From Corydoras sp. C115 (lineage: Eukaryota > Chordata > Actinopteri > Siluriformes > Callichthyidae), in contig JAFMOC010000159.1 in NCBI GenBank assembly GCA_019802505.1, positions 2,121,001 to 2,185,000 of the forward strand: a DNA stretch of 64,000 nt, written 5' to 3'. Both the position numbers and the translations under genes were made by a program. The notes beneath the pieces were generated by a model. It saw nothing but the letters and a program-made list of their open reading frames with translations, was not told where the DNA came from and ran no database searches. Each line of letters opens with the position of its first letter. Within the stretch, counting starts at the first letter, position 1. Of this stretch, positions 44,647 through 55,995 are shown in pieces.

Positions 44647-44944
44647 AGGGCAGCACCATGGCTTAGTGGTTAGCACGTTCATCTCTCAGTGTTAGGGATT
44701 CTTGGTTCAAATCCCAATTTGGTTGGAGTTTCCATGTTCTCCGTGGCTGTGTGGGTTTCCTCTCAGTTCCCGGTTTCCTCCCACAGTCCAGAAACATGGA
44801 TCAAGGGAGTGTTCCCAGCGATAGATTGGCCCCCTATCCTGGGTGTATCTGCCCAACGCCCAAAATGTTCTCCCCTGGTTGGGCATGGGGAACCCCCCCA
44901 CAACCCTAGTAGATGATTAAGCAAAAGATATTGGATGGATGAAT
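44647..44944 (+). mobile_element. tRNA-derived SINE, plus strand
   Basis: Head 'gggcagcaccatggcttagt', B-box region 'ttggttcaaatccc', body to 'ggggaacccccc' and tail 'ggatggatga'. A short deletion removes the 'ccatatagag' part. Confidence 0.82.
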
Positions 44945-46105
44945 CCATTCACTTAGTTGGTAAATGGTCCGTAATATGAATATGTATTAATAGAGGCTGA
45001 GTGTGGCACAGGACCACGATAGTACTCTGGTGTACATATTATTTGAGTAGATTACTCCACTTTCTGTTGGTTCCTTTTGTTTGTCAGTGAGTGGGGTGAT
45101 AAATGGAGCTGCAGAAAGAGAAGGAAAGCTTCAATCATAGCCCAAAAGAACTGTAGCAGGTTGAAAAGTCTTGTCTTAATATATCATACATATAGGCAAA
45201 CTTTTTAACTCATGCGCTTTACAGCTGAGCCACTCTTTCTTTCTCTCTGCAACTCGCTCCTCTTTTATATCTTCCTTTATTACCAAACAGAAACAAGTGC
45301 TGAATAGCCCCTCAGAAAAGTGTAGTGCATCCTTTACTTGACATGATTTCCTGATTTCTCTAAAACTAATACTGGATGTATATGATTAGTGCTAAGATGA
45401 TTTCTGATGACATAGTAGACTGTAGTATAGACTTTTAAACAATAAAGTCATCAAATTCTGGTTTACATATCGAGTTTCCATACAAAAATGTGTAAAAAAA
45501 AATTGTAAAGTTACACTGCTCCAGAAAGAGCTGGTCTATTTAGATATGAAATTTTTAGAAGGTGAAATTTTTACCAATTGTAACATTATTCATACAACAG
45601 AGTAGGCAGGTTGGGAGTGCAGGTTCTGGGGTTTTCAGGTAGGCTCATGTGGGCCTCATTGGTTATTGTGCATTGTTGGCGCAGTGAGTGCTAAGCCCAA
45701 AAGAAGCTGTGAGCTAGTAAAGCACTCTAGTCATGATTTGTAAAATCAAATTGGCAAGTCACTAGCCTGTTGAGTATGCCCACTAAGAGTGAAGTGCCAG
45801 AACAAAATGAAGATATTTGATAATAGAGTTCTGCCCCATTAAATGTTGTAGGAACCATTCATGTTTTCTGTGATCTCTTGTCTCTTAATTTACAAAACCG
45901 TGTTGAGGTTCTGGAAAGCCTTCCAAACCGGCCCACAATCACACTACGCACCACCCAATCAATGCCTGTCAAAAGCGGCCAGGATAGTGAAGGCAGAGCC
46001 AGGCAAATAGGTGAGTTAATGGATCTCACCTGAGACTTGTCTGTGTGTTTGTACATGATTTGAAAGAAGAGGAATACTCAAAATTCTAAGAGCAGAGAGT
46101 CTCTG
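44945..46105. other. Mostly unassigned; one exon-like stretch
   Basis: No repeat or gene identified. At about 45905-46011 a plus-strand open stretch with codon-like texture ('VLESLPNRPTITLRTTQSMP') ends in a consensus donor 'gtgagt' (46011). No family was recognised and no partner exon joins it in frame. Confidence 0.3.
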
Positions 46106-46509
46106 TGTCATGACGTCCCGAGCCCAGAAATCAGTCCAAAACTGGAGTATGCGAATACGGTGCTTTATTCAGCAGTTTCGTTAGAAACAAAAAGGACAAA
46201 ACGAAATCCAACTTCGTGGAACGAAAAAACAAACACCCGCGAGACACCGGGCGAAAAACCAGGGAGTAGGTCTCAGGCTTCGTGGGACAGCGGGACGCTG
46301 GGCCGTCCAGCGGGACGCAGGTGCAGCAGGTGCAGACGCAGTCGTGGAAGCGAAGCGGGACGGGACCTTCGGTACACGGTTTAAGGCTGGAAAAATAGGA
46401 ACAAGCAGAGGATTACGTGCAAAGTATCGTGCTAATAGCGACGATCCAACGCGCCGACTCCTGTACCTGCGCACCTTAAATAGAGGTGTCAATTAGAACA
46501 CCGGTGACA
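46106..46509 (-). repeat. Solo LTR of a gypsy-type element, minus strand
   Basis: Ends are TGTCAC...CATGACA on the minus strand. In that orientation a TATA-like 'ctatttaagg' (near 46483) precedes an AATAAA (plus 'ctttattcag', 46162-46171) with GC-rich sequence between, the right order for an LTR. No internal region lies on either side and no exact target duplication was found. Confidence 0.65.
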
Positions 46510-48620
46510 TCCCACGCCCCCCTTCCGGTGAGAGGCGTGGTGAGAGGCGTGGTGAAGCACTGTATGAATAAAATGTTTTGGGTCTGGCAAATCATCATTT
46601 TGGAAAAATAGTTAAATATTCATCAGTGGAAGGCATTTGTAAGTGTTTCTAGATGCAAAACAAATCATGATAATATGATTTTGAGTTTAAATTATTGTGT
46701 ACACATTACACAGGGCATTCCAATTAATCATTTTTAAACTCTAAAGCAGTTCTACCTAAAATCCAATAATTTGATTACATTTTATCACTTGCAATTTTAA
46801 CATGTACAATCAAGTATCAATCTCCCCATCAAGTTCAAGTTTCAAAATTTCACCAGTATCATAAAAAATTTACATTTTCCTATATGGCTCTCACTATATT
46901 TTCCTTCCTGTCACTGTCACAGGATTCTGTAGCCACTATAAATCTGTAAAAGTATTAAATTAAAAACAAATATAAAAGCAAATGTAAATTTGTCCCCTTA
47001 AATAAATGTGTTTTGCACAAACATGTAGTATATTTTAAAGCATGAGTGTTGCAGAAAATGAATTTTTTTGATGATTATTTTTTACACAACAACACCACAG
47101 TTATTTATGCAATAGATTGTAAAGAAAAGAGCAACAGTGGGAGTGAGGCAGCTCCGAGAATGACAGTGAGCAGTTCTGGAGCTCAGTCCTAATGATTCAT
47201 CCTTTGTAGGCATGTGCTCCTGCCAGAAACATCAGAGCTCATAGCCAGGAGCCTCTCTGAAGTAAGAATAAAAACACACTTTAAAAGTGACTGAACTCAG
47301 ATGTATTTGGCAGTGAAAGTTCCTATTAGTTTTGTATAAATGTTTAAATAAAAAGTGGTGAGACAATAAGCAGAGAAATCAGGTAGAGTAAGTGATGTAG
47401 ATGAAGATGTCAGTTAAAGATGTACTTAACTTTCTTCGTTTTGATATTATTAGAACAGAATAAAATTATTTGCAGCATTTTTATATTCAAATATTTTAGC
47501 ATTTATGCATATGCAATTGTATTGTAATTATTTTTAAAAGCTTGTGGCATTTTATTTTTAAAAAATCAGTAAAACAGATGTGAAACACCTTAAACAGGTT
47601 GCCAGACTGTTGCAAGAACAAAACACTTAAACTTTTCAAACTTGGGCAAAATTGATAATTTTCGACTGTGAGATGAAACAGAAGCTCTTGGAGAGACATC
47701 ACATAGAAATGGTGACATCTGTTATGGTATGGTGGTGCGTCAGTGGTAACCAAAGGTAACCAACATAAGTGTTTTGGGATAATGGACTGGACAGGACTAT
47801 GTTATATTTAGGAAGGTAAATGACAAAAAAATGACTAAGCAGAAAAAGCAAAAGAAAGATGTTGCAAAGGCAACACATTTTCTTTTTAGTCATTTTTATT
47901 TGTCCACATTTAATATTACTGGTATAATCTTCAAAATAGACTACTTGCACCTCTGTCTTCTTAGGAAAATTAATGGTGCACTAGGAATGCATGATCTTAG
48001 ATATCAGCCAATATATCCAAAATGCTAATGTTTTGAAAATTATCTGTTATTGCATACAAATCTTTAAATTAAGTTGGTAAATTAAGTTGGTATAATTTCT
48101 AAAATGCAGTTGTACTGCATACTACATATAGTTACAATTATATAAACTTTTATTTAGCCATTTAATAAAGAGAAGCCATATCCAAAAGTTACACAAATGC
48201 CAGCAAGCAGTTTGAACAAGAAGTTATAGACAGAAAATCTTTTGAGGTTTTCACATTTCGTTTTGGTTTCAGGTAAGTGAACTTTAAATTCCATGTGCCC
48301 TGAAAAAAAGTCAATACTGACACACATACATCATATGGAGAGTATGGAGAAGTATAGTTGACAATAAACTAAAAATGCTGAACCTTTATAAAATGCACCT
48401 GCATCCTACAACTCTATTTTTTTAAAAGCATTTTGTCGGTACTAACAATAAACATTTAGTTTCATTGCAGTTGCTTAATATGTCATTTCAGTCAATTCAT
48501 CCATATTTATCCATAGTCAATGATTGTTCATAGATGTTTCAGTTGTGTTTATAGTTTCTTTTGTCAGTAACATCAGAACCATGTTCCTTTTACTAACAAA
48601 ATAATTGAACAGAGATGACT
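46510..48620. other. Unassigned AT-rich DNA with one complex patch
   Basis: No gene recognised. The patch 47125-47265 is clearly less AT-rich than its surroundings. It has an acceptor-like 'cctttgtag' (47202-47210) and a donor 'gtaaga' (47262), with a 52-nt open stretch between. It could be an exon of an unseen gene or a conserved non-coding element. Confidence 0.3.
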
Positions 48621-48625
48621 GGTAA

Positions 48626-49713
48626 TGTTAGACTCGCTTGCCTTACCCAGAAGTGCCTGACAGCGTTAACCCAAATCAGCTGCGCGGAGTAATGTGCAAC
48701 GCCGATTCGTCTGAAAACGCTTCCACGGAACGCCTACGCGGAGTAATGCGCAGCGCAGAACCATCAGTAAGCGCGGGAGAGTTAGGAGACGCCGGGACAT
48801 AAAACAAAAACGGATTTTATTAATTAAAAGGTGTAGGGACACCAAAAGAAAGGGTAACAAACAAACGAGACTAACCGGAAATAATAATAATAAAGACGTG
48901 CATGGGGGAAGGGGAACACGGAAACTAAATACAAAACACACCCGATCACGTGCACAAAAATAAACCAATCACCCAACGGAGTCAATGAGTACCCTCATGA
49001 GGGACAGCTGCCCTAGGCACCTCTAACATACCCCCAACCCAAAGGTCACGCCACAGGGGGGAGCGACCAAGACGAGGGAAAAAATAAAAGAAAAAAGAAA
49101 AACAGTTCACGCGCCCCTGGTGCTTGGGCTCGGCGGCGGGCGGCCCCTGGTGCTTGAGCTCGGCGGCGGGTGGACCCTGGTGCTCGGGCTTGGCGGCAGG
49201 TGGACCCTGGTGCTCGGACTCGGTGGCGGGTGGACCCTGGTGCTCGGAACTCTCCAGATGTTAAGGCACGTCTTTCTGTTAGACTCGCTTGCCTTACCCG
49301 GAAGTCGACTGCGCGGAGCAAATGCACAACGCCGAAGAGCCTGACAACGTTAACCCCAATTGGCTGCGCGGAGTAATGTGCCACGCCGATTCATCTGAAA
49401 ACGCTTCCACGGACAGCCTGCACGGAATAATGCGCAGCGCCAAACCGTCGGAAAGCGCGGGAGAGAGTTAGGAGACACTGGGACATAAAACAAAAACGGA
49501 ATTTATTAATTAAAAGGTGTAGGGACACCAACAGAAAGGGTAACAAACAAACAAGACTAACCGGAAATAATAATAATAAAGACGTGCACGGGGAAGGGGA
49601 ACACGGAAACTAAATACAAAACACACCCGATCACGTGCACAAAAATAAACCAATCACCCAACGGAGTCAATGAGTACCCTCATGAGGGACAGGTGCCCTA
49701 GGCACATCTAACA
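48626..49713 (-). mobile_element. Small non-autonomous LTR retrotransposon (TRIM/LARD-like), intact TSD
   Basis: Two LTRs (48626-49028 and 49277-49713) with TGTTAG...CTAACA ends flank an internal region of only 248 bp. The 5-bp target duplication 'ggtaa' is perfect (48621-48625 and 49714-49718). Orientation is minus: a purine-rich tract 'gggttgggggta' adjoins the LTR at 49029 as a 3' LTR would require. The interior has no gag or pol, only a 30-bp tandem repeat. The left LTR is shorter, by about 34 bp in all. It must have moved with proteins of another element. Confidence 0.88.
49113..49250. repeat. 30-bp minisatellite inside the small LTR element
   Basis: Four full units and a partial one begin at 49113, 49143, 49173, 49203 and 49233, consensus near 'gaccctggtgctcgggctcg' then 'gcggcgggtg'. 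Because 30 is a multiple of three, the minus frame 49384-49046 reads a decapeptide repeat with APGSTRRRAQ-like units. I do not take that frame as a proven protein. Confidence 0.92.
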
Positions 49714-49718
49714 GGTAA

Positions 49719-50689
49719 AGAATTGAAATTTTATTATTCTTACAGACACAATAGACCCCTGTCAAAATTTAAAGGGATTGTGGATGTCAAAGTTATTTAT
49801 ACCTTGTCATATTTTAGTGTTGTGAAATATGGTGTAATGGTACAATTTTTCATATTCTGATGAAAAATCTACACATCATAAGAGATATAAATCTGTTGGC
49901 TGGTTTATGACAGTTAAATTATACTTTTAATTACACATTTAAACAAGTGCAAGAACTTTGACTGGGTCATAAAACTAATAATAAATTTGCAGCCCAACAA
50001 TAAATTTGCTCTCTCTCTCTTCTCAGATTTTTAATGTGTTATTGTAATGAGCAAGGAGGTACTGAAGATAAATGTAAAATGCAAACAACTGCAAGATGAC
50101 TCAGCCATATTCACCATGAAAAAGAACACACTTCTGCTGTGTGCAAGGCCTGTCTAAAAAAAGCTCTCCAAGCCTACACATTTTTTGTTATTTCAATCCT
50201 GTATCCCACATTTATGTTTGTTGGATGTAGGCTGTACTCTATAAAATAAACACTATATGCTAACAGCTTCACCTTTACAGTTGTATGAATTGTTATATAT
50301 TGAATTGTTATATTACATGCATTTATATGACAAATCTCATTCACAAATACTACAGATAAAATGTTAAGGTCAACACATGACTGTATTTATTTTTTAAATT
50401 GGAACAGATGCTTAAGAAATGATCTTCCTGACATTGAAACCATAGCCAGAATCACCTGTAATATTAAATCACTTGTAATATTAAATTATTAAATTGTCAC
50501 AAAAAGGAAGGTGAGAGGAAACAATATACAGCCATAAGTTATGAGTCAGTGGATTTTATAATGAATATTACGGCTGGTACCAGACCCAACAACAAAGAAT
50601 ACCCCATAGATTCTCAATGGCATGAGTTGACTGCCCAGTCAAGTACTGTTTTTACTCAAAGTGTGGTTGGTGAAACACATTGCTGTAAA
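49719..50689. other. Unassigned AT-rich DNA
   Basis: No gene or repeat family recognised; it borders the LINE endonuclease region that becomes readable at about 50690. Confidence 0.45.
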
Positions 50690-52776
50690 CATACATGAGA
50701 CTTAGTTTTATCACATGGTATTAACGTTAATAATTTAACTGTTGTTCCATTAAGTGAGGTCATCTCTGATCACTATTTGATAACCTACGATTTAGAAATT
50801 TATATTGATCCAGTCATTAAACCGCAATATGATATGAAGCATACAATCATTCCCTCTACTGCTGCGTCATTCCTACAACATTTACGTGAATTAAACATTA
50901 AACCAGCATCAGGACCCGATGAACTTGAAAACACAGTGGAATACCTTAAACACGTGTTTTCTACAATCTTAGACAGTGTCGCTCCACTTAAACTAAAAAT
51001 GATTAAAGATAAAAGACTCGTTCCATGGTTTAATGATTAAACACGCGCCCTAAAACAAACCACTAGAACCATGGAGCGTAAATGGAGACAAACTAAATTA
51101 GAGGTATTTAGGATTGCATGGAAAGACATTATGACTGAGTTCAAACATGCACTCAATGCAGCGAAAACTAAATATTATTCTGAACTAATAGAGAACAACA
51201 AAAACAACCAAAGATTCCTCTTTAGTACCATTGCCAAGTTAACTCGAAGTGCTACTGAAACAGTTTCACAGATTCACTCACAGTTCAGCAGCAATGATTT
51301 CATGGATTTCTTTAGTGATAAAATTGAAAACATAGGACATAAATCATTTAATGCATCGTGTAGCGTAATCAATAATCTCAACTCTCAATGGTTTCTGAAA
51401 AATCTAGTGGTAGAGAAAATAATATAGTTATTAAATACCTTTAACCCCATATCTAAAAAAGAGCTTGTCTCAGTAATTACACAATCAAAGACAACATCTT
51501 GTCTGTTAGACCCAATACCTACAAACCTGCTTAAAGACCTCCTACCAAATATTACAGAGCCTTTTATAAACATTATAAATTCATCACTTAAAATAGGCTA
51601 TGTCCCCAAAAATCTGAAATGTGCAGTCATTAAACCATTACTTAAAAAACCTAATTCAGATCCTCTAATACTGTCCAACTTTAGACCAATGTCAAACCTT
51701 CCTTTTGTCTCTAAAATCCTAGAAAAAATTGTGTTCAACCAGCTGAATCGCCATCTTCTAGCTAATAATGTTCTTGAAGTTTTTCAGTCAGGTTTTAGGT
51801 CTCATCATAGCACTAAGACAGCCTTAATTAATGTCGTTCATGACTTATTAATGTCCTCTGATAATAACCAAATCTCTTTCCTTGTATTATTAGATCTTAG
51901 TGCAGCCTTTGACACAATAGACCATAACAACTTAATAGATTAGATTGATAGATTAGAAAACAATGTGGGCATTACAGGATCTGCACTCCAGTGGTTTAAA
52001 TCCTACCTGACAGATCGATATCAATTCACTTGTGTTAACAACCAATGTTCTGATCTTGCTAAAGTTAAATATGGGGTCCCACAAGGGTCAGTTCTCTGTC
52101 CACTCCTATTTGCATTACATATGCTTCCATTGGGATCAATTATTCGTAAACATGGAATCAGTTTCCACTCTTATGCAGATGATACACAGTTATACATTTC
52201 AGCTAACCCTAATGATGTTCGTTCAGTCAGTAAGCTCGAGGACTGCATCCAAGATATTAAAATATGGATACCAAAAAACTTTCTACTGCTAAATTCTGAT
52301 AAAACAGAGTTTCTGATAGTTGGATCCAAGGACAAAATTAACAAAGCTTCTAACACTATGTTAAACCTTGATAACTCTTTAATTAGACCCAGTTCATCTG
52401 TAAATAATCTCGGTGTAATTATTGATTCAGATCTCTCCTTCACAAAGCACATTAGCAATATTACTAGAATTGCATTTTCTCACCTTCATAACATTTCGAA
52501 GCTACAAAATATCCTTTCCCTCCAAGATGCAGAAAAACTAATTCATGCTTTTATTACCTCAAGGTTAGATTATTGTAATTGACTTCTGACAGGATGTCCT
52601 AATAAATCATTACATAAATTACAACTTGTGCAAAATGCTGCAGCTAGAGTTTTGACTAAAACCAGAAATTTTGATCATATCAGTCCTGTGTTATCAAACT
52701 TGCACTGGCTACCAGTTTCATATTGAGTACAAAATTTTATTGATAACATATAAAATTCTACATAATCAGGCTCCAC
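50690..52776 (+). mobile_element. Rex1/L2-like LINE, main part, split by an LTR element
   Basis: Plus strand. The endonuclease end is at 50740-50800 ('SEVISDHYLITYDLEI'), the linker at 51071-51427, and RT from 51600 to 52600. RT blocks: 'KPLLKKPNSDPLILSNFRPM', 'VFQSGFRSHHSTKTALINVV', 'LLDLSAAFDTIDHNNLID', 'YGVPQGSVLCPLLFALHMLP' and 'FHSYADDTQLYISANP' (YADD). Stops at 51038, 51425, 51941 and 52582 break it. An LTR element enters at 52777 and the LINE resumes at 55186. The same family lies inverted at 61796-62810. Confidence 0.85.
51689..52582 (+). pseudogene. Reverse transcriptase of the Rex1/L2-like LINE
   Basis: Two open frames, 51689-51943 and 51965-52582, are separated by a TAG and a short shift ('tagattgatagattag' at 51941-51956). 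All main RT motifs are present, with Asp in 'LLDLSAAFDT' and Asp-Asp in 'YADDTQLY'. The C-terminal block 'LNSDKTEFLIVGSKDKINKA' and 'SRLDYCN' follow. It is the best preserved LINE RT in the window, but still broken. Confidence 0.85.
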
Positions 52777-53515
52777 TGTCACGTTTGGTCGACTCACAGG
52801 GGGCGCCGCAAACACCGTCCGACTCACAGGGGGCGTCGCAAACGCCGTCCGACTCAACGGGGACGCCGTGAACACCATCTGACTCACATGGGGCGCCATT
52901 AACGCCGTCATACTCGCAGGGGTCTCCGCAAACGCCGTCTGACTCACAGGGGGCGCCGCAAACGCCGTCTGACTCATAGGGGGCGCCGCAAACGCCGTTT
53001 GACTCACAGGGGGCGCCGCAAGCGCCGTCAGACTCACAGGGTAAACTTGGAAAGCCAACTGGAAAATCAGGGAAACAACAGTGATGGAGTGGGCAAAGCC
53101 ACAGCGGAAGACCACAAAAACAGGGAAAGCTGGGTAGGTCCGAAAACGTAGACCCCACGGGATTCGAGGACCCCTCACAGTTCTTAGAGACCAGTACCCC
53201 CGCTATCTCCTCATGTACAACCCCTTCTCCCATGGTTGTAGGAAGGGGTTGACCCTTGACAAAACTCTTATGCCTGGAATGACGCTTATGCCTAGGTGTG
53301 CTTGGGGGCTTAACTGACCCCAAATGTTCATCTGACCAAAACGCAGGGGAGTACCTAAGTGTAAAAGCGGGGAGGATATGATCAGAGAACGACGAGTCAC
53401 TAATATCATCATCGGAGTCTATGGGGCAATCAATATGCTCCTCAGCACATAGTGACTCATAGCCATAACGCCACAAGATGTCATCATCCCTAGACAGGAC
53501 CCTCCGAACCGCCAT
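52766..53515 (-). CDS. Unrecognised 249-aa frame with C-terminal decapeptide repeats
   Basis: I do not recognise this protein. It starts 'MAVRRVLSRDDDILWRYGYE', is acidic near the N-terminus ('CPIDSDDDISDSSFSDH'), has a basic stretch 'PRHKRHSRHKSFVKG', then a Cys/Pro/Leu-rich segment ('FPCFCGLPLWLCPLHHCCFP'), and ends in about eight repeats of the form CESDGVCGAP, encoded by a 30-bp minisatellite. The last codons run past the LTR end into the LINE. It lies between integrase and the 3' end of the LTR element, same strand. A second frame through the repeat is also open, so openness there is weak evidence. The upstream part (53515-53040) is open without repeats, which supports a real ancestral frame. 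It could be captured host sequence or part of another element. Confidence 0.4.
   Translation of the reverse strand: MAVRRVLSRDDDILWRYGYESLCAEEHIDCPIDSDDDISDSSFSDHILPAFTLRYSPAFWSDEHLGSVKPPSTPRHKRHSRHKSFVKGQPLPTTMGEGVVHEEIAGVLVSKNCEGSSNPVGSTFSDLPSFPCFCGLPLWLCPLHHCCFPDFPVGFPSLPCESDGACGAPCESNGVCGAPYESDGVCGAPCESDGVCGDPCEYDGVNGAPCESDGVHGVPVESDGVCDAPCESDGVCGAPCESTKRDSGA
52791..53040. repeat. 30-bp minisatellite inside the chimeric LTR element
   Basis: Eight 30-bp units start at 52791, 52821, 52851, 52881, 52911, 52941, 52971 and 53001, with a partial ninth. Consensus starts 'gactcacagggggcgccgca' then 'aacgccgtct'. It begins at the first base after the 14-nt LTR end. Confidence 0.95.
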
Positions 53516-53928
53516 ACTAAGGATGAAACCCAGTACCCAATTCTAACCAATAGACAAACAACGAGGGGAGGAGCTAAATCCAACAACAAACATGCTAATG
53601 CTATTCGCCACACAGAAACAAAGTCCGGGCAGGCGCGCTAAACCAAGCGCTATGAGAGCCGCGAAACCCGAAAAACTACCAAACCCACCACAACCACCAA
53701 ACGCGGGGGTGATGCACTTGAAGTACACACTCCACAATACCACACGAGAGCTACAAACGCGAAAAGAAAAAACGGGTAGCCGCTAATGCTAACCCCCAGA
53801 AGCCAGAGCAAACACCGCAAAGATAAACTAATAGCAACGCCGGCAAATACCAAAAAACTGAAGTGGTAAATAAAGCTACACCAGAAACTCGCTACCTGTA
53901 ACTGGTGGTAGATACGTTTGAAGAGAGC

Positions 53929-54839
53929 TTACTGTCTACGTCGGTCAGCAAAAGCTTTGTTACGGCGCACGACCTGGCTGATGCGTTGGTGCACTTGCCC
54001 CCATACTTCCTCACTGCGGTTAAACCAATTGTCTACTGCAGGAGCCAGAGAAGGCTCGGAATCCCAAACTACAAATGGGGGCTGGAACCCTAGAACGCAT
54101 TGGTAGGGGGTTACGCCGGTGGCTGAGTGCCGGAGAGAGTTTTGTGCGATTTTGGCCCAAGGCAAGAACCGCGCCCAGTCGGCAGGGTTGCTGACCGCGA
54201 AGATGCGCAGGAACTTGCACAGCTCTTGGTTGGAGCGTTCGCATTGACCGTTACTCTCTGGGTGATGACCGGAGGTTAGACTAACGCTGGTTCCTAACTT
54301 CTCAAAAAACGCTCGCCAGACCGCGGAGGTAAATTGCGGACCTCGGTCGGAAAGTATGACTTCCGGAATTCCAAATATGGGGAACAGGTGACGAAAAAGT
54401 AATTCTGCGGTCTGAAAGGCAGACGGCAACGCGGGTAATGGTAAAAATCTAACTGCCCGAGAAAACCGGTCTACAATAGACACAATGGTGGTGTATCCTG
54501 CGGACTCGGGCAGGTCAGACACAAAGTCCAGCGCAATGTGTGACCACGGGCGCTGAGGAATGGGCAATGGTAAGAGCTTACCGGCCGGGAGGCTTTTGGG
54601 AGTCTTGCAGGCTGCACAGACCGAGCAGGATTGTACGAAATGTTTAACATCGGCATGTAAGGATTCCCACCAGTATTTGCGCCCCAAGAGCAGACACGTC
54701 CATGCCACCCCTGGGTGACCAGAGCACAGCGAGGTGTGGGCCCACGATAGCAACTGATCACGAAACGCCCGGAGAACGTAAGTGAGGTGAGCCGGACAGT
54801 CGGCCGGTGCAGGCTGTGTTTGTAGTGCTTCCCGGATAC
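53929..54839 (-). pseudogene. Gypsy integrase, open frame without the rest of pol
   Basis: The frame 54963-53929 is open for 344 codons, but its first 40 codons lie in the LTR. Then 'ALQTQPAPADCPAHLTYVLR', zinc-binding 'SLCSGHPGVAWTCLLLGRKY' and 'SCSVCAACK', and the core with 'HIALDFVSDLPES' (first Asp, about residue 149), 'VILSDRGPQFTSAVWR' (second Asp, about 209) and 'HHPESNGQCERSNQEL' (Glu, about 245). It ends 'RRNKAFADRRRQ', before the C-terminal SH3-like and chromodomain parts. All catalytic residues are present. Confidence 0.88.
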
Positions 54840-55185
54840 TGTCACGTTTGGTCCGAAGTCCGGGTAAGAAATAGAAATCAACACACCCAACAGGCAGCAG
54901 GTTCCAGAACAAGCAATTTAATATAAACACAACCAAACAAAGCCTACAGCACCAACGAACCATAACGTAGTTGAAGCTCTCTTACTGAAGAGAGTCTGGG
55001 GCTGGCTTAAATAACCAAATGATCAGGTCACATGACTAACGATGTAATTAACTTAAATCAGGCACAGCCACAAAATAAATGAAAACAACTGAAACAATAA
55101 AAAGACAGAGCTACAGTGAAACTCAAAACCGAATCAAACACAAAACCAAACATAGTCCAGATAATCAAGTCCGAGGATCATGACA
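54840..55185 (-). repeat. 5' LTR of the chimeric element
   Basis: 346 bp with TG/CA ends. On the minus strand a TATA-like 'tatttaag' (55012-55005) sits mid-LTR. No primer site follows because the sequence passes straight into integrase. Confidence 0.8.
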
Positions 55186-55995
55186 CCATGAGTGAGCTGA
55201 TTCAATTGTACAAGCCAACACGTGAGCTTAGATCTCAAGGTGCTGGTCTACTCTTAGCTACTAGAATAAATAAAATTACTGCTGGTGGAAGAGCGTTCTC
55301 CCACAAGGCTCCTCAACTTTGGAATAGCCTTCCAGTTACTGTTCGTGATTCAGAATCACTATTAATCTTTAAAAATAAATTAAAAACACATTTATGTGGC
55401 ACTGAAATGATGCTGTTCTGGGGAGCCATCTCAACTATGTAGAGTCTGCAGTATCTGCCTCTTTTAGTTAAGCTGCTCTAGTCAGTGATGCCGGAGTCAC
55501 ATGCTGCACTGTGTCAATCAATTACTTATTAATTAAATGCTGTGCTTTATTATTAGCTCTAAGTGCCTTCCTTGTCTGTTTCTTTTGAGGTGTGACCGGC
55601 TTCCTGGAGGTGTAGGCAGATCTTCATCCATGGCTCTGCTTACGAATACTGGATAGAACCTGAATATTAATTGGACTAGCGGTCCTGCAGGACCCCCCTA
55701 ATGGTCTTACATAAAGTTTTCCAGTTGTTAGAGTTTTTCCATTTGTTAAATATCTGTATATGACTGTCCTACACTATTGATGCTACCTGGCCGCTCAAGG
55801 AGGATGAGTCCCCCACTGAGTTTTGGTCCTCCCAAGGTTTCTTCCTTAAATAACAACATAAAAGGGAGTGACATTGATTTCTTGCCACTGTTGCTTTGGC
55901 TTGCTCTTTGGGGGTTTAAAGGCTTTTCATTCTGTAAAGCTGCTTTGTGACAATGTACTGTTGTAAAAAGTGCTATATAAATAAATAACTTGAAC
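55186..55995 (+). mobile_element. Rex1/L2-like LINE, C-terminus and 3' UTR
   Basis: Continues the LINE of 50690-52776: 'SELIQLYKPTRELRSQGAGL', 'GGRAFSHKAPQLWNSLPVTV' and 'LLIFKNKLKTHL' (55190-55395), then the 3' UTR ending in 'tgctatataaataaataact' and a 'tgaact' tail. Confidence 0.85.

Larger units (their letters stand above)
52777..55185 (-). mobile_element. Chimeric LTR element: gypsy LTR and integrase plus an unknown 1.1-kb part
   Basis: Minus strand. It begins with a full LTR (55185-54840, TGTCATGATC...AACGTGACA), which joins directly to the integrase region of gypsy pol (54839-53929). gag, protease, RT and RNase H are absent. Next comes about 1.1 kb not seen in the other gypsy copies, holding a 249-codon frame (53515-52766). 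The element closes with just 14 nt identical to the LTR end (52777-52790). The LINE continues on both sides; flanking 'ccac' (52773-52776) and 'ccat' (55186-55189) may be a worn 4-bp target duplication. Confidence 0.78.

Noticed and set aside
49046..49384. 112-aa Arg/Ala-rich protein of the small LTR element
   Set aside because: Its frame spans LTR and minisatellite and its openness is explained by the 30-bp period.
52791..53040. CRISPR-like array
   Set aside because: The 30-bp units have no spacers; it is a minisatellite.
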